From Bacillota bacterium (lineage in GTDB: Bacteria > Bacillota > Sulfobacillia > JAJZYS01 > JAJZLH01), in contig JAJZLY010000015.1 of the NCBI GenBank assembly GCA_021850485.1, positions 1-12,700 of the forward strand: a DNA stretch of 12,700 bases, read 5' to 3'. Each line of letters opens with the position of its first letter. Position 1 is the first letter of the stretch. Under the pieces are notes generated by a model, which was not told where the DNA came from, did no database searches, and saw nothing but the letters and a program-made list of their open reading frames with translations. Made by a program: the position numbers and the translations under genes. Below, one piece after another: positions 1 to 6,889 of the stretch.

Positions 1-115
1 ACAGCAGGTCTTCGAGGGCATGAATCTCCATCTCGGCCAGGGCGCGCAGTCTGATCGGACCCAGCCCGGGCAGTGAGGCCAAGGTTGTCCCAGGTCCTTG
101 GCTCTTGGTTGGCAC
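1..115 (-). CDS. recG: ATP-dependent DNA helicase RecG, N-terminal fragment
   Basis: Only the first 38 codons are in the window; the gene runs off the left edge. The translated start contains LPGLGPIRLRALAE followed by a stretch ending in HALEDLL. This matches the N-terminal pattern of RecG (L-x-G-V-G-P-x-x-A-x-x-L, then G-I-x-T-V-x-D-L-L), a helix-hairpin-helix-like segment before the wedge domain. RecG unwinds stalled forks and Holliday junctions. I chose the GTG at 115-113 because a GGGGGAGG ribosome binding site lies 8 bases upstream; an in-frame ATG at 133-131 is possible but has no good site. RecG is also near rpmB in Bacillus subtilis, which supports the call. No helicase motif is visible, so the identity rests on about 20 residues and on position. 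Confidence 0.6.
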   Translation of the reverse strand, partial: MPTKSQGPGTTLASLPGLGPIRLRALAEMEIHALEDLL

Positions 116-145
116 GCCCACGGCCTCCCCCATGCATCCACTTTC

Positions 146-154
146 TGTTACAAT
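146..154 (+). promoter_or_regulatory. Probable extended -10 promoter of rpmB
   Basis: TGTTACAAT reads as an extended -10 element: TG, one base, then TACAAT (149-154), one mismatch from TATAAT. No good -35 box is found 16-18 bases upstream, as expected when an extended -10 carries the promoter. Transcription would start near 161, giving a leader of about 30 nt with the AAGGAAGG ribosome binding site of rpmB at 175-182. This is the divergent region between recG and rpmB; I see no convincing separate recG promoter. Confidence 0.45.
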
Positions 155-190
155 AGCCCGACTGATGCGTGGCAAAGGAAGGACATCCTC

Positions 191-382
191 ATGGCTCGCC
201 TGTGTGAGGTTTGCGGTAAGACAGTGGTACGGGGGCATCTGGTGTCGCATTCGAACATCAAGACCAACCGGAGTTTTTCGCCCAATATCCAACGGCTCAA
301 GGTGAAGGTGGACGGAGCGGTCAAGCACCTGTACGTCTGCACGGCCTGCATTCGCTCCGGCAAGATAGAACGCGCCGTCTAG
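191..382 (+). CDS. rpmB: 50S ribosomal protein bL28, zinc-binding form
   Basis: A 63-residue protein with the bL28 signature: CEVCGK near the N-terminus, then HSNIKTNRSFSPNIQ, and the C-terminal CTACIRSGKIERAV. It is part of the large ribosomal subunit. C5, C8, C50 and C53 form two CxxC pairs, so this is the C+ (zinc-ribbon) version rather than the cysteine-free paralogue that some bacteria use when zinc is scarce. The length is normal. The ATG at 191 has AAGGAAGG 8 bases upstream; a longer reading from 98 would run through the promoter and adds no recognisable sequence. It is the only complete plus-strand gene here, divergent from recG and convergent with rpe. Confidence 0.95.
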   Translation: MARLCEVCGKTVVRGHLVSHSNIKTNRSFSPNIQRLKVKVDGAVKHLYVCTACIRSGKIERAV

Positions 383-406
383 GCTAGGGTGGGCCCGGCA
401 AGCGTC

Positions 407-436
407 AAGGACGCCCGCTTTTAGGGGCGTCCTTTT
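407..436 (+). terminator. Rho-independent terminator of rpmB, shared with rpe end
   Basis: A perfect 10-bp inverted repeat: AAGGACGCCC at 407-416 pairs with GGGCGTCCTT at 425-434, with an 8-base loop. On the plus strand the stem ends in CCTTTT, a short U-run, 24 bases after the rpmB stop. On the minus strand the same hairpin covers the last codons of rpe, whose stop codon (423-421) lies in the loop, and only two U residues follow. It is thus a fair terminator for rpmB and a weak one for the opposing operon. Confidence 0.65.
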
Positions 437-1080
437 GGCGTCCGGCCCGAGGCTTCTCGAAGCGCTGCGATCCGGCTGGCCGGCGTTTTTGTGGTGCCGA
501 GGATGTAGGAGCCGGACACGAGCACGGTAGCGCCCGCTGCGACAACTGCGGGTGCCGTCCGATCATCGATGCCGCCGTCCACCTCAATGTCGCCGTGGTA
601 TCCCAGCTGTCGAAGCTGTGCCACCTTGGCGATGGCTCCCGGCCAAAAGGCCTGACCGCCCCAACCCGGATCGACCGACATGACCAGTACCAAGTCTAAC
701 TCTGGCCACAGATCGCGCAGGGTCTCAACCGGAGTGCCTGGATTAACGGCCATGGCCGGGGCCGCCCCCAGCCGCCGGATTTCTTCAATCAGCCGGTGCG
801 CGTGGCCAGTTGCCTCCTGGTGGATGATCAGCCGACGCACGCCGCTTTCGGCCAGAGTTTCCAGATGCCGCTCCGGGTTGGACACCATTAGGTGCGCCTC
901 CACCGGCAACTCGGTTGCAGCGACGACCGCCTTGGCCAGCCACGTCCCAAATGTCAGCGGTGGCACGAAGTGGCCATCCATAATGTCCAGGTGCACGCCG
1001 TCGGCCTGGGACAGCTGGGCCAGGGTCTGGCCGATCTGTAAAGGGTCAGCCGAGAGGAGCGAGGGATGGATCCGGATCAC
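421..1080 (-). CDS. rpe: Ribulose-phosphate 3-epimerase
   Basis: A 219-residue TIM-barrel enzyme interconverting ribulose 5-phosphate and xylulose 5-phosphate in the pentose phosphate pathway. Visible family motifs are PSLLSAD at the N-terminus, HLDIMDGHFVPPLTFG (from residue 30), AHLMV (62-66), MSVDPGWGGQAF (from 134), EVDGGI (166-171) and VSGSYIL near the end. The expected metal ligands H30, D32, H63 and D168 are all present; D32 and D168 are the acid/base pair. The phosphate-loop motif usually reads NPGFGGQ and here is DPGWGGQ. The GTG start overlaps the rsgA stop (GTGA), and GAGGAGG lies about 10 bases upstream inside rsgA, so translation is likely coupled. It is the last gene of the minus-strand train and ends within the rpmB terminator. 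Confidence 0.95.
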   Translation of the reverse strand: MIRIHPSLLSADPLQIGQTLAQLSQADGVHLDIMDGHFVPPLTFGTWLAKAVVAATELPVEAHLMVSNPERHLETLAESGVRRLIIHQEATGHAHRLIEEIRRLGAAPAMAVNPGTPVETLRDLWPELDLVLVMSVDPGWGGQAFWPGAIAKVAQLRQLGYHGDIEVDGGIDDRTAPAVVAAGATVLVSGSYILGTTKTPASRIAALREASGRTPKGRP

Positions 1081-1910
1081 GCCTTGCCCACCTCCTCGCC
1101 CAGTGCCAGGTAACTTTCATATCGCACCCTGGGTACCCTTCCTTGGTCGACAGCCTGGCGCACCGCACAGTCCGGCTCCAGCCGGTGGGTGCAGTCGCGA
1201 AAGCGGCACGGGTCTAGGTGTTGCCACTCTGGAAAGCAGCTGAGCAACTGCCTGATCTCGGTCAATTCCAGATCCAGAGCCTCAAAGCCGGGAGTGTCCA
1301 CCAGAAAGCCCCCTGCCAGGGCCACCAGCTCCGCCCACCTGGTGGTGTGCCGGCCGCGCCCGGCACTGGAGAGCGTCCCGGTGCGCGCTGGGCGGCCGGT
1401 CAGGCGGGTGAACAAGGTCGATTTTCCCACCCCGCTGGCGCCCGCCAGTACGGCCACATGGCCTTGAAGCCTGGATCGGATCTGTTCCACTCCGCCCCCG
1501 TCCAGCGACGACAGCTCCACCACGGGGGCGGCCTGCCGGTACGTGCTGGCGAACCGCTGGCGCTCTTCGGCTGAGGCCAGATCAGCCTTGGCCAGCACCA
1601 GCAGAGGTGCGGCGCCGGTCAACTCAATCGCCACCAGGCGCCGGGCCACGTCCAAGTCGGACAGGGCCGGATGGTCCAAGGTGGTGAGCAGGATCACCAG
1701 GTCCACGTTGGCAACCCGGGGCCGCTGCAAGCGATTTTTTCGCGCTGTGACCGCAACGATGTGGTCTTGCTCAATTTCCACCCAGTCGCCGACCAAGATG
1801 TCCTGTTTGGCGTGACGGAGGGCTCCTCTGGGCCGCACCTCCATGGCTCCGGCCTCAGTGGCCACCACAAAGGTGGCACCGAGCACCGAGGTGATGCGCG
1901 CCCGCGTCAC
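1077..1910 (-). CDS. rsgA: Ribosome small-subunit-dependent GTPase RsgA
   Basis: A 277-residue circularly permuted GTPase that checks late assembly of the 30S subunit. An N-terminal OB-fold (about 1-65) is followed by G-motifs in permuted order: G4 as AKAD (107-110), G1 GASGVGKST (157-165), G2 RHTT (187-190), G3 DTPG (205-208). A C-terminal zinc knuckle has C235, C240, H242 and C248 in the pattern CxxxxCxHxxEPxC. G4 normally reads NKxD; Ala replaces the Asn. I chose the GTG at 1910-1908, which overlaps the prkC stop (GTGA); the longer reading to 2012 only reuses the prkC C-terminus in another frame. The ribosome binding site is weak (AGG 3 bases away), suggesting dependence on coupling to prkC. 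In B. subtilis the homologue CpgA is phosphorylated by PrkC. Confidence 0.95.
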   Translation of the reverse strand: MTRARITSVLGATFVVATEAGAMEVRPRGALRHAKQDILVGDWVEIEQDHIVAVTARKNRLQRPRVANVDLVILLTTLDHPALSDLDVARRLVAIELTGAAPLLVLAKADLASAEERQRFASTYRQAAPVVELSSLDGGGVEQIRSRLQGHVAVLAGASGVGKSTLFTRLTGRPARTGTLSSAGRGRHTTRWAELVALAGGFLVDTPGFEALDLELTEIRQLLSCFPEWQHLDPCRFRDCTHRLEPDCAVRQAVDQGRVPRVRYESYLALGEEVGKA

Positions 1911-3781
1911 GGACCTGACGTGATCGTCTGCTGACCGGAGCTCAGCGGCAAGGGGCCGGAGAAAACCAGCGACGACCCGACATAGTCCTCGAGCCGGCCA
2001 CTGCCCTGCCAATTCAGGCTGAGCGAGAAGCTGGTGCCGGGGGTGATGATCTGATCGTAGGCGGTCTCGACACCCTGGGCATCGACGATCAACACGCGCA
2101 CTTCAGCTGCTTGGCTACCGGAGTAGGTGAACGTGACGTTTTGCGTAGACGGTGGACCGCTGCCACCCGAGGGGGGTGGGCCACTGGAGGTGGTGAGATC
2201 GATCGTCTGCCCAGACGTCACCTTGGTCCCGGCCGTCACCGACTGGTCGAGCACGGTCCCATCCGGCGAGGCGCTGGGGGCGAAGGCGGTCACCTGCATC
2301 TGCAGGCCGATGGCCCCCAGTTGATTGGCCGCGGTCTGCACCGGCTCGCCGACGACATTGGGCATGGTAAGCACCAAATTGGCGTTACCCTTGGAGACCT
2401 GCAGGGCTACCGCCGTGCCCTCTGCCAGCTTGGAGCCTGGCCCTGGGCTTTGACTGACGACGGTACCAGACAGATCGAGGGAGGGCACGTAGGTGATGTG
2501 GCCGAGTTTCAAACCGGCCGCAACCAAATCGCTGTAGGCCACATGCAGTGGCTCTTGAATCAGGTTGGGAACGCTGACTTGCTGGCGGCCGCTGGACACC
2601 ACCAGCTCGATGACCCGCCCTTCCTTCACCTGGCCGCCGGCGGCAGGCAGCATGCTCACCACGTCACCAGCCGCATACTGAGACAGTTGGCGGCCAGACA
2701 CCTGACCGGTCAAGTGGCTGGCCTGCAGCGCGGCCATCGCCGTTGCCAGCGGCTTGGAGACGACGTTTGGCACGCGCACAACCGGTGCGTTCACCCAGGC
2801 GGCCAATGCCATGAAGCCGCCGGCCACGATCGCCACCAGCACCACGGCCGGGATCAGCCAGCCCCACGGGATGCGCCGCCGTCTGCGGGGATCTTTCGCG
2901 ACGGCGATGGTAGGCGCCAGCTGGTCGGATTCGGCGACCAAAGCGGCAAGCCGCACCGGACCACCGGCAGCTTGTAGGGCTTGGCTCAATGCCGCCAAGG
3001 TCTGGGCGCTGGTCGGACGCTCCTCGGGCGCTTTGGCCAGAAGGCGCATGACGATCGCTTCCACCGGCCGGGGCACGTCGGGCCGCAACTTGCGCACCGG
3101 CGCCGGATCGTCATGAATATGGCGCAGCGCCACAGCGATCGGCGATGGTCCGTCGAATGGGGGCCTACCCGTTAACATCTCATACATGATGGCGCCCAGG
3201 GAATACAGGTCGGACTTCTCGTCGATGAAGCCGCCGCGGGCCTGTTCCGGGCTGATATAGTGAGCCGATCCAACGATACTTTTGGTGTGGATCAGGGTCT
3301 GGCTGGACGCCGCCTTAGCGATTCCAAAGTCCGCCACCTTGATCTCACCGCGGGCGGTGAGCAGGATGTTCTCCGGCTTGACATCCCGGTGTACCACCTT
3401 CTTGGCATGCGCGGCGACCAGGGCGGAGGCGACGGCCTGACTGATGGTCAGCACCAGGGGCAGGGCCAGCCGGCCCTGCTGGCGGATTTCATCCTTAAGC
3501 GTGCGGCCGTCCACCAGTTCCATCACGATGTAGTGTTCGCCCTCATCCTCACCGACATCGAAGACGCCAACAATGTGCGGATTGGAAAGCGAGGCGGCGG
3601 CCGTTGCCTCTTGCCTAAAGCGGCGGATGAATTCTTGGTCATTGGCGAATTCGGCGCGCAGCATCTTGACCGCGACCGGCCGTTCCAAGGTCAGATCTTG
3701 AGCGCGGTACACCTCGCCCATGCCGCCTGTGCCCAGCAGCGACTCCACCCGGTAGCGGCCGGCCAGCACCCGCCCGATCAT
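1907..3781 (-). CDS. prkC: PASTA-domain Ser/Thr protein kinase PrkC
   Basis: A 624-residue membrane kinase that senses cell-wall muropeptides and phosphorylates cytoplasmic targets. The Hanks-type kinase domain (about 10-270) has GTGGMGEVY, K39 in VAVK, E58-region helix, HRDVKPEN (131-138), DFG (151-153) and the activation-loop end SAHYISPEQAR. A basic juxtamembrane stretch (KDPRRRRR) precedes one transmembrane helix at about 306-328. Three PASTA repeats follow (about 334-398, 402-465, 471-532), then a Pro/Gly/Ser linker (534-546) and a final domain of about 75 residues rich in beta-type sequence. The topology is kinase inside, PASTA outside. ATG overlaps the stp stop (ATGA). The paired phosphatase directly upstream and rsgA downstream match the Bacillota arrangement. 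Confidence 0.96.
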   Translation of the reverse strand: MIGRVLAGRYRVESLLGTGGMGEVYRAQDLTLERPVAVKMLRAEFANDQEFIRRFRQEATAAASLSNPHIVGVFDVGEDEGEHYIVMELVDGRTLKDEIRQQGRLALPLVLTISQAVASALVAAHAKKVVHRDVKPENILLTARGEIKVADFGIAKAASSQTLIHTKSIVGSAHYISPEQARGGFIDEKSDLYSLGAIMYEMLTGRPPFDGPSPIAVALRHIHDDPAPVRKLRPDVPRPVEAIVMRLLAKAPEERPTSAQTLAALSQALQAAGGPVRLAALVAESDQLAPTIAVAKDPRRRRRIPWGWLIPAVVLVAIVAGGFMALAAWVNAPVVRVPNVVSKPLATAMAALQASHLTGQVSGRQLSQYAAGDVVSMLPAAGGQVKEGRVIELVVSSGRQQVSVPNLIQEPLHVAYSDLVAAGLKLGHITYVPSLDLSGTVVSQSPGPGSKLAEGTAVALQVSKGNANLVLTMPNVVGEPVQTAANQLGAIGLQMQVTAFAPSASPDGTVLDQSVTAGTKVTSGQTIDLTTSSGPPPSGGSGPPSTQNVTFTYSGSQAAEVRVLIVDAQGVETAYDQIITPGTSFSLSLNWQGSGRLEDYVGSSLVFSGPLPLSSGQQTITSGP

Positions 3782-4518
3782 GCCCGCACCCCCACGTCGT
3801 CTTGATCTACAGCAGCCACCAGCACTGTCACGTCGTCTTGCGCACCAGCGTCCAAGGCAGCTGCGATCAAGCGGCTCGGACCTTCCTCCACCCCGGCATC
3901 AAGGATGATCCGAGCCACCTCCTCTGTCTCCAAGGCATCGATCAGTCCGTCGGTGCACAGACACAGGAGGTCTCCTGCCTGAAGCGGCCAGGTGCGCACG
4001 TCCACCCAAAACGACCGCTCCCCCAAGGCGTTGGTGAGCATGTGCCGCTGGGGGTGGTGCTGGGCCTCCACCTGGGTGATCTGGCCCTGGCGGGCCAGTT
4101 CACCGGTCACGGAGTGGTCGTCTGTCAACTGCCTGATCTCCCCTTGCCGCAGCAGATAGAGACGAGAGTCGCCGGCGTGGCCGACGACCACTTCTCCTTG
4201 CATGATCCAGGCACAGGTCAAAGTGGTTCCCATATCCGGGCCCGGGGTGTCCGGAAGTCGGCGGGTGTCCCTCACCGCCTGGTGGGCGGCGACGAATGCT
4301 GTGCGCATCAGTACTTCTGGCCGTTCACCCTGACTGGCCCGCGAGAGCTGGTCACTGAGGGTCTGAGTGGCAAGGCGGCTGGCCACCTCGCCAGCCTGCG
4401 AGCCCCCGACCCCATCCGCCACCGCCATCAGGGTTCCGCTCTGCTGGCGTAGCATCAGGAAGCTGTCCTCGTTATGGGAGCGACTTCGTCCCTGCCGACT
4501 GAACGCGGACAGGCGCAA
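3778..4518 (-). CDS. stp: PP2C-family Ser/Thr protein phosphatase (PrkC partner)
   Basis: A 246-residue PPM/PP2C phosphatase, called PrpC or Stp, which reverses phosphorylation by the neighbouring kinase. Motifs in order: RSHNEDS (13-19), VADGVGG (33-39), GTTL (97-100), GHAGDSRLYL (113-122), TDDHS (132-136), CTDGL (188-192) and DDVTVL (228-233). Metal ligands D35, D190 and D229 are present, so the enzyme should be active. It is cytoplasmic: no signal or membrane segment is seen. I use the TTG at 4518-4516 because a GGGGGG-rich ribosome binding site lies 6 bases upstream and the protein then starts right before its first conserved motif. This start lies 47 nt inside the end of rlmN. Its stop overlaps the prkC ATG by 4 nt, so phosphatase and kinase are probably made together. 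Confidence 0.95.
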   Translation of the reverse strand: MRLSAFSRQGRSRSHNEDSFLMLRQQSGTLMAVADGVGGSQAGEVASRLATQTLSDQLSRASQGERPEVLMRTAFVAAHQAVRDTRRLPDTPGPDMGTTLTCAWIMQGEVVVGHAGDSRLYLLRQGEIRQLTDDHSVTGELARQGQITQVEAQHHPQRHMLTNALGERSFWVDVRTWPLQAGDLLCLCTDGLIDALETEEVARIILDAGVEEGPSRLIAAALDAGAQDDVTVLVAAVDQDDVGVRA

Positions 4519-5578
4519 TCAAGTCCCCCCTCTGGTCATACCTACGCCGCAACTGACCACAGGCTGCATCGACTTCCTGGCCCATCGTGCGCCGGACGGT
4601 CGTCGCCACACCGGCGGCTTGCAAAATGTCCGCGAACGCCCGCACACGGTTGCCGGAGGGCCGCTGATAAGGGAAATGCGACGTCGGGTTCAGGGGGATC
4701 AGATTGACGTGGCCAGGGTGGCGTCCGACCAGATCCGCCAAACGGTGCGCCTCATCGTCTTGGTCGGTGAGGCCGCCGATCAGGATGAACTCGTACGTCA
4801 CCCGGCGGCCACTGGCTTCGGCGTAGCGATCGGCGGCGGCCAGAATCTGGGCGATCGGGTAGCGCCGATTCTCCGGGATGAGCAGACTGCGCACCTCGTC
4901 TGTGGTGGCGTGCAGGGACAGAGCCAGTCGAATCGGCAGCCGTTCGCTGGCCAGGCGGTCAATCTCAGGCACCAGGCCGACCGTCGAGATGGTCATCCGG
5001 CGAAAGGAAACGCCAAAGGTGGCTGGATCGTTCAGCCGGCGCAAAAACGCCAACACCTCTTGGTAGTTGTCGAGGGGCTCACCGGCCCCCATCATCACCA
5101 CCCGGCTGACCCGCTCAGGGGCGGCCTTTCTGGCCAATGCCAGGTACTGAGCCATCATTTCGCCGGCTCGCAGCGAACGACTGAATCCGGAGGCCCCGGT
5201 GGCGCAGAACACACACCCCTGGCGGCAGCCGACCTGGGAACTGAGGCAGGCACTGGTGCCATAGTGGTAGGGCAACAGCACACATTCGGCGCTGGCCTCT
5301 CCCGCAAACTTGAGCAGTGCCTTCACCACGCCACCGGCGGCCGCCTGCACCGCCACCTCTTGGCCCATACCCAGCGGCAAGCGCTCCTCCAACTCTTGAC
5401 GCAGCGACCGAGGCAGGTCGGTCATTGCCGCATAGGTCGGCGCCAGGCGGTGGTAGACCTGCACGGCCACCTGAGAGCCGCGAAACGGCGGCAACCCAAG
5501 ATCAAAAAAGGCCTGGCGCCAGTCAGCGGGAGCGAGATCGACAAAGGTCGTCGTAACGCGTTCGGCCATCGTCGACAC
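4472..5578 (-). CDS. rlmN: 23S rRNA (adenine-2503-C2) methyltransferase RlmN
   Basis: A 368-residue radical-SAM enzyme (numbering from the chosen start) that methylates C2 of A2503 in 23S rRNA and A37 of some tRNAs. The cluster motif CRQGCVFC gives C118, C122 and C125; the upstream C111 (in ACLSSQVGC) and C340 (in DAACGQL) match the two extra cysteines that form the methyl-carrying intermediate. MGAGEPLDN (163-171) is the SAM-binding GEP motif. The start is uncertain. The GTG at 5578-5576 has AAGGAGG 10 bases upstream. An in-frame ATG at 5605 would give 377 residues but lacks a good site, and an ATG at 5569 is also possible. It lies downstream of rsmB and its last 47 nt overlap stp. Confidence 0.95.
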   Translation of the reverse strand: MSTMAERVTTTFVDLAPADWRQAFFDLGLPPFRGSQVAVQVYHRLAPTYAAMTDLPRSLRQELEERLPLGMGQEVAVQAAAGGVVKALLKFAGEASAECVLLPYHYGTSACLSSQVGCRQGCVFCATGASGFSRSLRAGEMMAQYLALARKAAPERVSRVVMMGAGEPLDNYQEVLAFLRRLNDPATFGVSFRRMTISTVGLVPEIDRLASERLPIRLALSLHATTDEVRSLLIPENRRYPIAQILAAADRYAEASGRRVTYEFILIGGLTDQDDEAHRLADLVGRHPGHVNLIPLNPTSHFPYQRPSGNRVRAFADILQAAGVATTVRRTMGQEVDAACGQLRRRYDQRGDLIAPVRVQSAGTKSLP

Positions 5579-5620
5579 CGCTCCCATCCCTCCTTGGCTC
5601 AACATCCAGTAATCCGGCGG

Positions 5621-6889
5621 TCAGAGCCTTGATCTGGTTAAGGTCGCAATGAAAAAGCCTTCCGTACGCTCCCGACAGGGAAGCAGCCACCGCTGGTCGG
5701 CGGATGCCGAAAAGTCTGGGTGATGGTCGAGAAAATCTAAGACCACACCAGTCGTCTCCTCGACCTCCAGAGAGCATACCGCATACTGCAAGACTCCGCC
5801 CGCCGCCACCAGTTCAGATGAGCCGGAGAGGATTCTGGCCTGGTCTTCGGCCAGTCGCCGCACGTCGTCCAGCTGGCAGCGATGGCGCAGCTCAGGATGG
5901 CGCTGCAAAGTGCCTAATCCGCTGCACGGTGCATCGACCAGGACTGCCTGGAAGCTGCCGTGCAACTCTGTGGGAGGGTGAGCGGCATCCATCGATCGGG
6001 TCCGGGGCGCACGCACACCAAGCCGCCTCGCCTCTTCGCCGATCAGGCGCAGGGCCTCGGGCTTGAGATCACCGGCCAATAGGTCGAGTTTCCCAACCCG
6101 CTCCAGCAGGGCCAGGGCCTTAGTCCCATGGCCGGCGCAGACGTCTGCCACCGGCCAACCAGCGGCCAGAGGCAGGCTGCTGGCCACCAGTTGCGAGCCG
6201 ACACCCTGGGGACTGACCCAGCCCTCTCGAAAACCTGCCAGCTTGCGCACAGGCTGGGCGGACACGGCGATGGCACCGGGCACCAGTGGGTGGTGGTCTC
6301 CTGTGACCTGGAATTGATCCTCATAAGCGGCCACGGTGCCTTTGTTGCGATTGACGCGCAACCACAGCTGAGGGCGCGTGTTGTCCCACTGCATGATCGC
6401 CACGGTGTCGCTCTCGCCGAAGCGGGCGAGCCACCGCTCGACCAGCCAGCGCGGGTGTGCATAGCGGATGGCCAGGGCTTGCACCGGATCTTCATCGTCG
6501 GGGCCGTCTCCCTCCCGTGACAGGCGCCGCAACACGGCGTTGACCATGCCTTTGGCCGCTGGCGCCAGCTTGGCGGCCAAGCTGACCGATGTGTCCACCA
6601 CCGCATAGGCCGGGTGCGCCTCGATCAATAGCTCCAAGGCGCCCAGCCGCAGAATGGCGCGCACCTCTGGCTGCAGGTCGCGCAGCGGCCGGGTCAGGCA
6701 GCGACCCAGGGCGTGATCCAGGCGAATTTGCCAACGTATCGTCTGGTAGAACAGGTCGGTCGCCCGCGGCCGATGCGGATGATCGATGCCCACTGCTTGG
6801 AGTTCTTGGTCCAGAGCCATCTCTGCATTCACGCCGGCGTCCAAGCGGACCGCCGCTCGCACCGCCAGTTGTCTGCCCTGGTCGATCAT
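5621..6889 (-). CDS. rsmB: 16S rRNA (cytosine-967-C5) methyltransferase RsmB
   Basis: A 422-residue SAM-dependent m5C methyltransferase (Sun/Fmu family). Residues 1 to about 130 look like the NusB-type RNA-binding domain (for example RLGALELLIE and KGMVNAVLRRL). The catalytic part has motif I VADVCAGHGTKALAL (from 248), motif II with D274, motif IV DAPCSGLGTLQRHPE with C322, and motif VI YAVCSLEVEET with C372. C372 is the expected nucleophile and C322 the residue that helps release. Motif I usually reads CAAPGGKT and is changed here to CAGHGTKA. The end, EGFFIATL, is the usual C-terminal strand. ATG overlaps the fmt stop (ATGA). Confidence 0.94.
   Translation of the reverse strand: MIDQGRQLAVRAAVRLDAGVNAEMALDQELQAVGIDHPHRPRATDLFYQTIRWQIRLDHALGRCLTRPLRDLQPEVRAILRLGALELLIEAHPAYAVVDTSVSLAAKLAPAAKGMVNAVLRRLSREGDGPDDEDPVQALAIRYAHPRWLVERWLARFGESDTVAIMQWDNTRPQLWLRVNRNKGTVAAYEDQFQVTGDHHPLVPGAIAVSAQPVRKLAGFREGWVSPQGVGSQLVASSLPLAAGWPVADVCAGHGTKALALLERVGKLDLLAGDLKPEALRLIGEEARRLGVRAPRTRSMDAAHPPTELHGSFQAVLVDAPCSGLGTLQRHPELRHRCQLDDVRRLAEDQARILSGSSELVAAGGVLQYAVCSLEVEETTGVVLDFLDHHPDFSASADQRWLLPCRERTEGFFIATLTRSRL

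Noticed and set aside
98-382. A longer 94-residue reading of rpmB starting at 98.
   Set aside because: It runs through the extended -10 element, and the extra residues do not resemble bL28; the ATG at 191 has a proper ribosome binding site.
2100-2780. Possible DNA repeat array in the C-terminal half of prkC.
   Set aside because: The repetition is at protein level (three PASTA domains of about 65 residues) and diverged at DNA level, so it is not a separate repeat element.
2111-2977. A 288-codon plus-strand open frame opposite the PASTA part of prkC.
   Set aside because: His/Arg/Gly-rich shadow frame; the minus strand carries three well-formed PASTA repeats.
4367-5632. A 421-codon open frame on the plus strand opposite rlmN and stp.
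   Set aside because: It mirrors the codon pattern of the real minus-strand genes, is rich in Arg, Gln, His and Gly, and has no recognisable motif. Long antisense frames are expected in G+C-rich DNA.
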